A stretch of DNA of 26,452 bases from Desulfobacteraceae bacterium (GCA_003551985.1 PUOB01000404.1:1-26452), one strand, 5' to 3'. Shown: positions 15,046 through 22,667, numbered from the stretch's first letter. Notes: generated by a model not told the origin, from the sequence alone. Program-made: numbers and translations.

Positions 15046-15498
15046 TCAGGCGTTGCTTTGCTTATTAAGGTTTTCAATTTTGGTGTTGAGATTTTCCATG
15101 GCCATGGTCAACTTCTCGATTTCATCCTTGCTCGGCATGTTGACCATTGACGGAAGCCCGTTCAACCGGTCGGTCACCTTCTGTTCGATGGTGTTGACCA
15201 CGGGCATTTTCCGGATCATCCGTTTGCCGTTGGCAATCCCTTTTTCAATCGGCTTTGCCATGTATTTCTCGTTGTAATACTTTGCCTTTTCACGGCCTTT
15301 TTCGATGTTTGCAGCCACGTACTTTTCATTGTACTGCTTTGCCTTCTCACGCCCCTTCTCGATGGTTTTCACCACATACTTGTCATTGTAGCCCGTGATT
15401 TTTTCAGATACCGTCTCCCGGGTCTTACGAAAGGCTTCGGTCACTGATGTACGGGATTCCTTTTCAGACGCTTTTTTTGATTTTTCAGGTTTTGCCAT
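15046..15498 (-). CDS. Phasin-like granule protein with three 19-residue repeats
   Basis: A 150-residue, highly charged, all-helical protein (Lys/Glu-rich) with no membrane segment. Residues 37-93 hold three tandem 19-residue units of the form YN(D/E)KYV..(K/N)IEKGREKAK; the third unit is partly diverged. The C-terminus LPSMVNMPSKDEIEKLTMAMENLNTKIENL is typical of phasins (a short Pro-Ser-(K/R)-(D/E)-E/D-x-x-x-L turn and a final coiled coil). Phasins coat the surface of polyester or neutral-lipid granules. The start at 15498 is set by AAGGAGG 7 nt upstream; a start at 15519 would add seven residues and lie within the ribosome site region. It is divergent from the hydrolase gene, with two operator-like boxes between. 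Confidence 0.75.
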   Translation of the reverse strand: MAKPEKSKKASEKESRTSVTEAFRKTRETVSEKITGYNDKYVVKTIEKGREKAKQYNEKYVAANIEKGREKAKYYNEKYMAKPIEKGIANGKRMIRKMPVVNTIEQKVTDRLNGLPSMVNMPSKDEIEKLTMAMENLNTKIENLNKQSNA

Positions 15499-15563
15499 TG
15501 AATTGCCTCCTTGTTGCATTTAAATTAATATAATTGTACTTCAAACAAAAACATGAATGATAA

Positions 15564-15606
15564 ATGACGCATTGCGTTATGCTCGATTTATGACGCAATG
15601 CGTTAT
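15564..15606. promoter_or_regulatory. Paired palindromic operator-like boxes between phasin and hydrolase genes
   Basis: ATGACGCATTGCGTTAT (15564-15580) and ATGACGCAATGCGTTAT (15590-15606) differ at one base. Each has the self-complementary core ACGCA(A/T)TGCGT, and their centres are 26 bp apart, about 2.5 helical turns. They lie in the 229-bp divergent gap, 66-108 nt before the phasin ATG and 122-164 nt before the hydrolase ATG. The layout suits cooperative binding of a dimeric regulator controlling both genes; PhaR-like proteins next door are candidates, but no link is shown. A T-rich stretch follows at about 15620-15639. Confidence 0.6.
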
Positions 15607-15727
15607 CGCTGTCAAGCATTTTTTTGGTTTTTTTTTATTGTGACTGTGTTAGAACTATTGCCTTACTGAAAATACGGTTTTTATTCATAAACTGAATACT
15701 CGAAAATATTACCCGGAACAACGCGCA

Positions 15728-17590
15728 ATGTTTGAAGAAGAAACGCTTAAATTATCGGATCAGCCGTATTACCCGGAGGAAGAATCAATATATATTCCGG
15801 TGGTAAAAGAGCCCCTTTACCTGTTTATCAAGGAGATATGGCATTCGATCGTCAACAAGATGGTTTCCATTGAGTTTGCCAACGGGGATTACTGCTTCGA
15901 CCACTCCCTGTTCGAGGTCATTGACTGCGACACAATTCAAATCGCCGCGATTTCCAGCCAGATACGTCTCGATGACATTGCACAGAAAAAAATACCCGAG
16001 GAATTCAAGCAGTTCATCAAGGCGATCAATCCATACCCATTAAACGGCAGGAGCCACACCTCCGACCTCATCCGGGAGGCGATCGTCAAGACCGGAAAAG
16101 GGGAGTCGCCGCCCATTGACTATATCAACTTGAGAGCGGACGACAAAATTCACCCGCGGATCAAGGAGCTGCTGACCGACACAATGAATTACTCGGTCTG
16201 CGTCCCCCTGTTTTATAACAACAACCCCATCGGGGTTCTCTGGGGGGTTCGCAAGGAACCCCTGAGCGAGGCGCAGCTTAAAATTCTCATCCCCCAGCTA
16301 CACTCCTTTGCGAAAAGCATATCGACCATCATCTCGCTCGAAGTGACCAAAAAAAAGCCCGATATTCCGGCGATCAGACGAACCATTGAAAAAATCGACA
16401 CCACCTCCCTTATCAAAAGCCTTTTATACACCCGGCAAAGAGGCCAGGACGTGCCGATCCGGACCATCTTCGGCTGGTCCATCCGCTACCGGAAAAATTT
16501 CCGGCTCGATGCAAGCTATATCATTCCTACGTCCAAGGGGTTTTCCATCAGCCTGAAGAGTTTTCTGCCGGAAGAGACCAATGATTCCGGCAAGACACTC
16601 CTGATGATTCCGGGTTTTTTCTGCAGAAGGTCCGTATTCGATCTTTTAGCACGGGAGTTGTGCTTCAGATACGGCTACAAGGTGATATCCATGGACCTCC
16701 GTGGCCGCTCAAGCCACACCATGCCCCAACGCGTGCTTTACGAGGGGTGGAGCATGGACGAATTCATAAACGACGATTTTCCGGCGGCCCTGGCCTGGAT
16801 ACGGACACAGTACCCTGACGACAAAATCGTGGTCTACGGGCACAGCATGGGTGGGATGGTGGCCCGGTTCTACGCAGCCGCATACGAGCAGATCCGAAAA
16901 ATGAAGATGCGGATCGATCTGCCGGATCCCAACACGCACATAGCCGGCATTGTGTCCATCGCATCACCGGATTTCATCGCCTACAACGTCAAGGTCCCGG
17001 GTTATAACCTTTTAAAAATGGGTTTTTCGGCCTTTTCCAGGGTATTTTTGATGAAATACTTCGGGCTGAAACTGATCGATCAGTTTCTGACGATGACGTT
17101 GTCCGCCGTGGTCCCCACCATCAACCTGCAGAAATACTTTTCCATGTTCAACAGCATCAATTTTTCGATGCGGGAAGTCGCCTACAACCTGTCCGGCAGG
17201 ATACTCACGCTGAAAGATTTCATCGGCTATCCCCAGGTCACGCCGCCCGAGATCTACCTGCTGATGGAAGATATCATATGCGAGGAATCGACCAAGGTAA
17301 CCATTCAATTTCTCCGCTCGATGCTGACGGACAGGCCGATCATGTCGTTTGACGGCACCATCAACTATTATGAACTGTTAAACAGTCACTTCGCCCTGCC
17401 GCATTGCACGATTTACGGCACGCAGGATGCCATTGTCCCCCGGGAAGTGTTTCAGGAGACCCCTTACCTCAAGGCATCGAAAAAGAGCGTTATGAGGCAT
17501 TATGACCAGGGGCATCTGGGCATCATGATGCACCCGGAAACGGTGCGGTCACTGGCGGAATATACCGACGAGTGGATTAAAACGCTTTAA
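15728..17590 (+). CDS. GAF-like domain / alpha-beta hydrolase fusion protein
   Basis: A 620-residue protein. Residues about 260-620 form an alpha/beta hydrolase: oxyanion region LLMIPGFFCRRS (291-302), nucleophile Ser373 in YGHSMGGM, acid Asp567 in YGTQDAIVP and His596 in DQGHLGIM. A long hydrophobic and aromatic insertion (about 415-500) could form a lipid-facing lid. Residues about 30-205 contain a GAF-like segment (NYSVCVPLFYNNNPIGVLWGVRKEPLSEAQLKILIPQLHSFAKSIS), suggesting ligand or signal sensing. There is no signal peptide, so it is probably cytoplasmic. It lies 66 bp upstream of WS/DGAT 2 in the same direction and probably shares its transcript. I infer a lipase/esterase or acyltransferase acting on stored neutral lipid; substrate unknown. 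The ribosome site is weak. Confidence 0.8.
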   Translation: MFEEETLKLSDQPYYPEEESIYIPVVKEPLYLFIKEIWHSIVNKMVSIEFANGDYCFDHSLFEVIDCDTIQIAAISSQIRLDDIAQKKIPEEFKQFIKAINPYPLNGRSHTSDLIREAIVKTGKGESPPIDYINLRADDKIHPRIKELLTDTMNYSVCVPLFYNNNPIGVLWGVRKEPLSEAQLKILIPQLHSFAKSISTIISLEVTKKKPDIPAIRRTIEKIDTTSLIKSLLYTRQRGQDVPIRTIFGWSIRYRKNFRLDASYIIPTSKGFSISLKSFLPEETNDSGKTLLMIPGFFCRRSVFDLLARELCFRYGYKVISMDLRGRSSHTMPQRVLYEGWSMDEFINDDFPAALAWIRTQYPDDKIVVYGHSMGGMVARFYAAAYEQIRKMKMRIDLPDPNTHIAGIVSIASPDFIAYNVKVPGYNLLKMGFSAFSRVFLMKYFGLKLIDQFLTMTLSAVVPTINLQKYFSMFNSINFSMREVAYNLSGRILTLKDFIGYPQVTPPEIYLLMEDIICEESTKVTIQFLRSMLTDRPIMSFDGTINYYELLNSHFALPHCTIYGTQDAIVPREVFQETPYLKASKKSVMRHYDQGHLGIMMHPETVRSLAEYTDEWIKTL

Positions 17591-17656
17591 GGCAAAAACC
17601 CGGATCTGAAAAACCAGCGGCCCCGGGCCGCCAAAAAATGTTGGGAAGTTTCTACA

Positions 17657-19219
17657 ATGCGGAAAAATGGCTGGCTTGAACCGATGCACCCCGTAGACAG
17701 TTTCTGGTACAGCATGGACGAGTCCACCAATCTGATGGTTATTACGGCGCTAATGGAATTCAACCAACGCATCCCGTACCATCGACTGCAGACGCTCCTG
17801 GAAAAACGGCTCCTTATATACAAGCGGTTCCGACAGAAAATTGTATGGCCCGTCACCCGGCTGGGACTGCCCTTCTGGGATTACGACGCGAATTTCGACA
17901 TTCAAAACCATATCATCAAGGTAGCGCTCCCCTCGCCGGGCGATAAAAAAGCGCTGGCCCGGATGATCGGCGACTTCATGATCACCCCCCTGGACAAGGA
18001 AAAACCGCTGTGGCAGGTGCATCTCATTGAAAATTACGATGACGGGACCGTCGTGTTGATTCGAATCCATCATGCCATAGCAGACGGCATCGCCATGGTA
18101 CGGCTGCTTTTCTCCCTTGCCGACCTCCAACCCGCCGATAGCCCGGGCCGTTTTTTAAGAAGAAGGCCGTCTTCACCGAATATTATGGATATCCTGACGC
18201 CCGTGGAGAAAAAGCCTAAGAGCAAGCTGGAAGCTATCCAGGAAACCCTGAACCTGCTATACCGAACCGGCGAGGTTTCTGTCATGAAGTCGTTGAACCT
18301 GACGGAATTCATGCAGAAAGAACTGATGAAAACCCTGGCGCACCCGACATACATCACCCAGTTTGCAAGGCACACGGCAAGCCTCGGGCTGGAATTCGCA
18401 GCGGCGATGTTTAAGCTGGCCTTCATGGCCGAGGATAAAAAAACCTGCCTGAAAGGGCGCATCAGCACACAAAAGGGCGTTTTCTGGACCGATCCCATCA
18501 GCCTCGCCAAGGTCAAGGAAATCGGGAAATTTTACAATTGCTCGATCAACGATGTCGTTTTGGCGGCGGTAACGGGGGCGCTGCGCAATTACTGCATGGC
18601 GCGGGGCAACGACCTGTCCGACGCGGAGTCGCGTTTCGCGGTTCCGGTCAGCGTAGGGCACGGAAGCGCCAACGTCGAACTGGGCAACAAATTCAGCCTT
18701 GTTTTTCTCCAGCTGCCGCTGCACCTGGACGATCCGGTACATCGACTGCGGGAACTCCGCAAACGCATTCGCGCAACAAGGCATTCGGCCGAGGCATATG
18801 TCGGATACCAGGCATTGAAGTTTCTGGGCATTCCGCCCAAGCGCATCACAAAACGAGGCGCCGGATTCTTCTCCAAAAAACTCACCGGCGTCCTCGCCAA
18901 CGTCCCCGGACCGACGGTTCCCCTGTATTTTGAAGACCTGCCGGTCCAAAACATCATGTTCTGGGTTCCCCGTATTGGCAACATGGGTCTTGGCATCAGC
19001 ATTTTCAGCTACATGGAAACCGTTACCATCGGCATCGCCAGCGATTCAAGACTGGTTCACGACCCCGCGGATATCACCCGGCTTATTGATGACGAGTTCA
19101 CCCAGATGCACGAAATCATGAAAAAAAACAAGCAGCTCAACATAGTGCGAAAAAAGCAGTTGAACAAAATCAATGCGGAAGTGGACTATACGGCCAACGA
19201 GAAACCCCGCTCCGGCTGA
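17657..19219 (+). CDS. Wax ester synthase/diacylglycerol acyltransferase (WS/DGAT) 2
   Basis: A 520-residue second WS/DGAT, clearly paralogous to the one at 12561-14252. It has HHAIADG (138-144), KPLWQVHLIENYDDG (116-130), the ND motif in CSINDVVLAAVTGALRNY (298-299), VELGNKFSLVFLQLPL and LANVPGP. Residues 9-30 (EPMHPVDSFWYSMDESTNLMVI) fit the family's N-terminal pattern, supporting ATG 17657 with GGGAAG upstream. A basic tail follows the enzyme domain (MKKNKQLNIVRKKQLNKINAEV), with no Cys/His module, unlike WS/DGAT 1. It probably forms an operon with the hydrolase. Wax ester and triacylglycerol synthesis cannot be told apart by sequence; two divergent copies could divide these roles. Confidence 0.93.
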   Translation: MRKNGWLEPMHPVDSFWYSMDESTNLMVITALMEFNQRIPYHRLQTLLEKRLLIYKRFRQKIVWPVTRLGLPFWDYDANFDIQNHIIKVALPSPGDKKALARMIGDFMITPLDKEKPLWQVHLIENYDDGTVVLIRIHHAIADGIAMVRLLFSLADLQPADSPGRFLRRRPSSPNIMDILTPVEKKPKSKLEAIQETLNLLYRTGEVSVMKSLNLTEFMQKELMKTLAHPTYITQFARHTASLGLEFAAAMFKLAFMAEDKKTCLKGRISTQKGVFWTDPISLAKVKEIGKFYNCSINDVVLAAVTGALRNYCMARGNDLSDAESRFAVPVSVGHGSANVELGNKFSLVFLQLPLHLDDPVHRLRELRKRIRATRHSAEAYVGYQALKFLGIPPKRITKRGAGFFSKKLTGVLANVPGPTVPLYFEDLPVQNIMFWVPRIGNMGLGISIFSYMETVTIGIASDSRLVHDPADITRLIDDEFTQMHEIMKKNKQLNIVRKKQLNKINAEVDYTANEKPRSG

Positions 19220-19279
19220 ATGAGGCCGCCGGCCTCGTCAACCAACCATCCGGCGCCCATTCAACACCCCGCACCCCGA

Positions 19280-19383
19280 GGGCATCTCCTTTTTTTCAGC
19301 ATGACAATATCCCATATCATGTTTACCATGAAAAAAGGGATTGTAATACTGGCTGTAATACCGCATTAAACAAGGAGATGCCC
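19280..19383 (+). promoter_or_regulatory. Leader with potential Shine-Dalgarno-sequestering helix
   Basis: GGGCATCTCCTT (19280-19291) is the exact reverse complement of AAGGAGATGCCC (19372-19383), which holds the ribosome binding site of the MetE-like gene and ends one base before its ATG. A competing helix can form between CCTTTTTTTCA (19288-19298) and TGAAAAAAGG (19329-19338) with one bulged U. The two share 19288-19291, so they exclude each other in part. TGTAATAC is also directly repeated (19342-19349 and 19354-19361). Whether transcription starts upstream of 19280 is not known. Confidence 0.5.
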
Positions 19384-20409
19384 ATGACCATTCCCGGAAA
19401 CCTGCTGACAACGGCCATGGCGGTGATGCCCCACACGGATGTCGACCGGGCCCTTGAAACCGCCCTGAGCATGGACATTCCGTTCTGGCCGCAGCTCCCG
19501 CGGCTCAATTACCACGAAGACATGTACGTCCAGGCCGCGGAACACTTTCCGGGTATCCTTTTAAACATGGAGAAGCGCACGCTTCGGTTTTCCATGGAAA
19601 AATTCCTCTCCGAACTCGAAGACATCATGAATCGCTTCGATTCACCGGAAATTTTCGATATCAGCAAAACCTTTTCCGCCGTCTACCACCGGTTTCTGGA
19701 TCTCGATTTGTCGGACCGGCCCGCCATACGGGGACAGCTTGAAGGCCCCATCAGCTTCGGCTTCAACGTGGCCGATGAAAACGACCGGCCGATCCTGTTT
19801 GACGATACGGTTCGCCCTTTTTTGTTCGAGTTCATGGCCAGGCGGGTCAATGTGCAGCTTGCGCGCCTGAAGGAAAAAAACGCCAACGCCTTCATGTATA
19901 TTGACGAGCCCGGCCTGCAGTTCCTGTTTTCCGCCATGTCCGGCTACGGCGATATACAGGCCAAAACCGACATGGAGATGTTTTTTTCCTTGATCGACCG
20001 GCCGCGGGGCATTCATTTGTGCGGCAACCCGGACTGGGATTTTCTTTTGAACCTGGACATGGAGATCCTGTCTCTGGATCTTTATACCAATCACGACGTA
20101 TTCTCCTCTTACGCCCCGGCCATAAAGCGATTCCTGGAAAAAGGCGGCGTGTTGTCCTGGGGGATCGTACCCACCAATATTGAACCCTTTGAAAAAGAAT
20201 CCATGGATTCGCTGGAGGGGCTTCTGACACAATCGTGGCAGAAGCTCTGGGATAAGGGAATTGACCGGGATCTCATGCTGGACAGAAGTCTGCTTTCACC
20301 CGCAACCTGCTGCCTGGTCAACCCGGATATCGAAAAAACCGTTGAAAAAGGATTCGAAACCACCCGCAGGCTGTCCGCCCGCCTTCGCGAAAAATATATG
20401 CTCGCGTGA
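19384..20409 (+). CDS. MetE-core / UROD-like TIM-barrel protein (possible corrinoid-linked methionine synthase)
   Basis: A 341-residue protein resembling the C-terminal catalytic barrel of cobalamin-independent methionine synthase (MetE) and related uroporphyrinogen decarboxylase-like methyltransferases. Zinc-site candidates are His211 and Cys213 in GIHLCGNPDWDF, an acidic residue near 225-227, and Cys309/Cys310 in LSPATCCL. YIDEPGLQF (172-180) matches the conserved MetE strand. The N-terminal half of full-length MetE is missing, as in the short core-MetE proteins of anaerobes that take methyl groups from corrinoid proteins. Methionine synthesis is therefore plausible, but another methyltransferase role is possible. 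ATG 19384 is chosen because AAGGAG lies 6 nt upstream; the ATG at 19378 abuts that site. Confidence 0.7.
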   Translation: MTIPGNLLTTAMAVMPHTDVDRALETALSMDIPFWPQLPRLNYHEDMYVQAAEHFPGILLNMEKRTLRFSMEKFLSELEDIMNRFDSPEIFDISKTFSAVYHRFLDLDLSDRPAIRGQLEGPISFGFNVADENDRPILFDDTVRPFLFEFMARRVNVQLARLKEKNANAFMYIDEPGLQFLFSAMSGYGDIQAKTDMEMFFSLIDRPRGIHLCGNPDWDFLLNLDMEILSLDLYTNHDVFSSYAPAIKRFLEKGGVLSWGIVPTNIEPFEKESMDSLEGLLTQSWQKLWDKGIDRDLMLDRSLLSPATCCLVNPDIEKTVEKGFETTRRLSARLREKYMLA

Positions 20410-20424
20410 CAGGACAATCCGATA

Positions 20425-20440
20425 TTTTTTTTAAAAAAAA
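20425..20440. other. T8A8 tract upstream of the hcp promoter
   Basis: Eight T then eight A, directly upstream of the FNR-type box. It could be an intrinsically shaped UP-like element for hcp; as a self-complementary run just after the MetE-like stop, a role in transcript ending is also possible. No firm assignment. Confidence 0.3.
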
Positions 20441-20448
20441 TGCTGCTT

Positions 20449-20491
20449 TTGATCTACGTCAAGGAATTGCATGGTTCAAAGGGGTTATAAA
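20449..20491 (+). promoter_or_regulatory. FNR/HcpR-type box and hcp promoter
   Basis: TTGATCTACGTCAA (20449-20462) fits the CRP/FNR-family palindrome TTGA(T/C)-N4-(A/G)TCAA. A -10-like TATAAA lies at 20486-20491, putting transcription start near 20497 and the box centre at about -41.5, the class II activator position. HcpR, a CRP/FNR relative, is known to control hcp in sulfate reducers, so activation under nitrosative or oxygen-limited conditions is the likely logic. Confidence 0.65.
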
Positions 20492-20500
20492 AGCAATCAA

Positions 20501-20519
20501 TCAGGGTGATCCTCCCTGA
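20501..20519 (+). other. Small hairpin in the hcp 5' untranslated leader
   Basis: TCAGGG (20501-20506) and CCCTGA (20514-20519) form a 6-bp stem with a 7-nt loop, starting just after the predicted transcription start. It may stabilise the 5' end of the mRNA. Confidence 0.35.
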
Positions 20520-20569
20520 GCCATTATTCTTGCAACCAACGATCAAACAATGCAACAGGAGGTAACACC

Positions 20570-22201
20570 ATGTTTTGTTTTCAATGCGAACAGACGGCAA
20601 AAGGCGAAGGCTGCACCAAGATCGGCGTTTGCGGCAAACAACCGGAAGTCGCGGAACTGCAGGATGTTCTGGTATACGCGACCAAAGGATTGGCCCAGGT
20701 GGCGAACGAAGGAAGAAAAGTCGGCGTAAGGGACCCGAACATTGACCGCTTTGCCTGCGAGGCCCTGTTTTCCACCCTGACCAATGTGGATTTCGACCCG
20801 GACCGCTTTGTCGGCCTTATCAGCCAATGCGTTGACTACCGCGAGCAGCTCAAACAAAAAGTGGCGGCGGCGGGCGGCTGGGCCGATTATACCAGCGGAC
20901 CGGCCACGTTTTCGCCGGAATTAACGATTGACGCGCTTGCGGCCCAGGGTGAAAATTTCGGACCCGAAGCGGAAAAAGACAAAATCCAGCAGGATATTCT
21001 TTCCCTGAAGGAAACCCTCACCTACGGCATCAAGGGCATTAGCGCCTATGCGGATCATGCCGCAATACTGGGCAAAACCGACGACACCATATACGATTTT
21101 ATTTACGAGGGGCTTGCCGCCACATTGGACGAGAACCTGGGCGTTGACGACCTGCTGGGGCTGGTGCTCAAATGCGGCGAGATCAACCTGCGCACCATGG
21201 AATTGCTGGATGCGGCCAATACCGGCACATACGGCAATCCGACCCCCACCGGGGTCCCCCTGGGCGCAAAACAAGGCAAGGCGCTGCTGGTCTCCGGCCA
21301 CGATTTGAAGGATCTGGAACAGATCCTGAAGCAGACCGAGGGAAAAGGCATCAATGTCTACACCCACGGCGAGATGCTTCCCTGCCACGGCTACCCGGAT
21401 CTGAAAAAATATCCGCATTTTTACGGCCACTACGGCACGGCATGGCAAAACCAGAAAGATGAGTTCGGGAAATTTCCCGGCGCCATCGTCATGACCACCA
21501 ATTGCATCCAGAAACCGCAACAATCCTACCAGGACAACATTTTTACCACCGGCCTGGTGGGCTGGCCCGGCGTGACGCACATCGGGGACAAAGATTTTAC
21601 GCCGGCCATTGAAAAGGCCCTTGCCCTGCCCGGGTTCGATGCGGACACCGACAAGGGCGCGGTTATGACGGGATTCGGCCACAACGCGGTTCTGGGCGTT
21701 GCGGACAAGATCATCGAGGGCGTCAAGAACAAGGACATCCGGCACTTCTTCCTTGTGGCCGGATGCGACGGCGCCAAGCCGGGCCGCAACTATTACACCG
21801 AGTTCGTGGAAAAAGTCCCCGAAGACTGTATCGTCATGACCCTGGCCTGCGGAAAATTCCGTTTTTTCGACAAGAAGCTGGGAGATATCGGCGGCATTCC
21901 GCGCCTGCTGGATATCGGGCAGTGCAACGACGCCTACTCCGCCATCAAGATCGCATCGGCGCTGGCCGAGGCGTTCAATTGCGGCGTAAACGAACTGCCG
22001 CTGTCCATGGTGCTGTCCTGGTATGAACAGAAGGCGGTCGCGATCCTCCTGACCCTGCTTTACCTGGGCATCACCGACATGCGACTCGGACCGAGTCTGC
22101 CGGCTTTTATTTCCTCCAATGTATTGAATGTCCTGGTGGACAAATTCGACATCAAGCCCATTAGTACACCGGACGAGGACCTGCAGGCCATCCTGGGATA
22201 A
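20570..22201 (+). CDS. hcp: Hybrid cluster protein (hydroxylamine/NO reductase)
   Basis: A 543-residue cytoplasmic metalloprotein of the class first described from Desulfovibrio, implicated in NO/hydroxylamine detoxification and protein S-nitrosylation. The N-terminal cluster ligands are Cys3, Cys6, Cys15 and Cys21 (MFCFQCEQTAKGEGC). All hybrid-cluster ligands are present: His244 (SGHDLK), Glu268 (HGEMLPC), Cys312 (TTNCIQKP), Cys399 (AGCDGAKPGRNYYTEF), Cys427 (LACGKFRF), Cys452 (IGQCNDAYS) and Glu486 (YEQKA). The start is certain from AGGAGG 7 nt before ATG and the family's MFCFQCEQT opening. It is a single gene behind an FNR/HcpR-type box; no adjacent Hcr reductase is present, so another ferredoxin or flavoprotein must supply electrons. 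Confidence 0.98.
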   Translation: MFCFQCEQTAKGEGCTKIGVCGKQPEVAELQDVLVYATKGLAQVANEGRKVGVRDPNIDRFACEALFSTLTNVDFDPDRFVGLISQCVDYREQLKQKVAAAGGWADYTSGPATFSPELTIDALAAQGENFGPEAEKDKIQQDILSLKETLTYGIKGISAYADHAAILGKTDDTIYDFIYEGLAATLDENLGVDDLLGLVLKCGEINLRTMELLDAANTGTYGNPTPTGVPLGAKQGKALLVSGHDLKDLEQILKQTEGKGINVYTHGEMLPCHGYPDLKKYPHFYGHYGTAWQNQKDEFGKFPGAIVMTTNCIQKPQQSYQDNIFTTGLVGWPGVTHIGDKDFTPAIEKALALPGFDADTDKGAVMTGFGHNAVLGVADKIIEGVKNKDIRHFFLVAGCDGAKPGRNYYTEFVEKVPEDCIVMTLACGKFRFFDKKLGDIGGIPRLLDIGQCNDAYSAIKIASALAEAFNCGVNELPLSMVLSWYEQKAVAILLTLLYLGITDMRLGPSLPAFISSNVLNVLVDKFDIKPISTPDEDLQAILG

Positions 22202-22216
22202 CCGGGATAAAACCGG

Positions 22217-22235
22217 CCGGCCGCTATGCGGTCGG
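22217..22235 (-). terminator. Hairpin at the hcp/usp convergence, possible terminator
   Basis: CCGGCCGC (22217-22224), loop TAT, GCGGTCGG (22228-22235) pair over 8 bp with one G-T wobble. On the minus strand it is followed by GGCCGG and TTTTAT. It overlaps the usp stop codon, which makes a terminator role uncertain. Confidence 0.35.
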
Positions 22236-22667
22236 CACCATCAGCACCGGCGTTGTCGAGCATTTGAGTACCCGCTCGGCAACGCTGCCAAAATCAAAGT
22301 GGCTCTCGACCCCCCGACTGGCCATGATGACAATATCCGCCTCGATCTTATTCATAAACGCCAGGATCTCCTTTGCGGGATCGCCCACGCTGATATGGCG
22401 GAAGAAAAGGGGGCAGCTGGAAAGAAACCTTTCGCACAATTCGTCGAGCCGTTTTTCGGCGGTGTCCTTCTCCCACTGCCGCATGCGCTCGTAATCGGCT
22501 TGTGGATCGGTATCGCCGTAAGCGGCGCCGAATTCCACGTATTCTTTCAAAACATACAAGATATGAATTTCAGCCTGGTATTTTTCGGCCGTACTGGTAA
22601 CATAGGGGAGCGCCCGGGCGGCATTCTCCGACAAGTCTGTAGGCCACAAGATTTTTTTTATCTCCAT
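22224..22667 (-). CDS. Universal stress protein (UspA family)
   Basis: A 147-residue cytoplasmic UspA-fold protein: MEIKKILWPTDLSENAARALPYV opens the first strand and helix, HILYVLKEY is the second strand, and ADIVIMASRG...FGSVAERVLKCSTTPVLMVPTA is the C-terminal core. The ATP-binding pattern G-x2-G-x9-G-(S/T) is not intact: only SRGVESHFDFGS is present, with the middle Gly missing and shorter spacing, so it may not bind ATP. The start at 22667 has AAGGA upstream; the frame runs open to 22817, but that extra part is repeat and untranslated leader. It converges on hcp with 22 bp between stops and may belong to the same stress response, although no shared signal is visible. Confidence 0.9.
   Translation of the reverse strand: MEIKKILWPTDLSENAARALPYVTSTAEKYQAEIHILYVLKEYVEFGAAYGDTDPQADYERMRQWEKDTAEKRLDELCERFLSSCPLFFRHISVGDPAKEILAFMNKIEADIVIMASRGVESHFDFGSVAERVLKCSTTPVLMVPTA

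Noticed and set aside
19234..19250. Terminator after WS/DGAT 2 (GAGGCCGCCGGCCTC region)
   Set aside because: The GC palindrome near here is not followed by a T-run in the + direction and would leave almost no loop.
19220..19377. A SAM or cobalamin riboswitch upstream of the MetE-like gene
   Set aside because: The conserved cores of the SAM and B12 classes that I know are not present; only simple complementary arms are seen.
20921..21745. A 274-codon minus strand open frame opposite hcp
   Set aside because: Antisense shadow of hcp, whose every cluster ligand is present on the other strand; no ribosome site.
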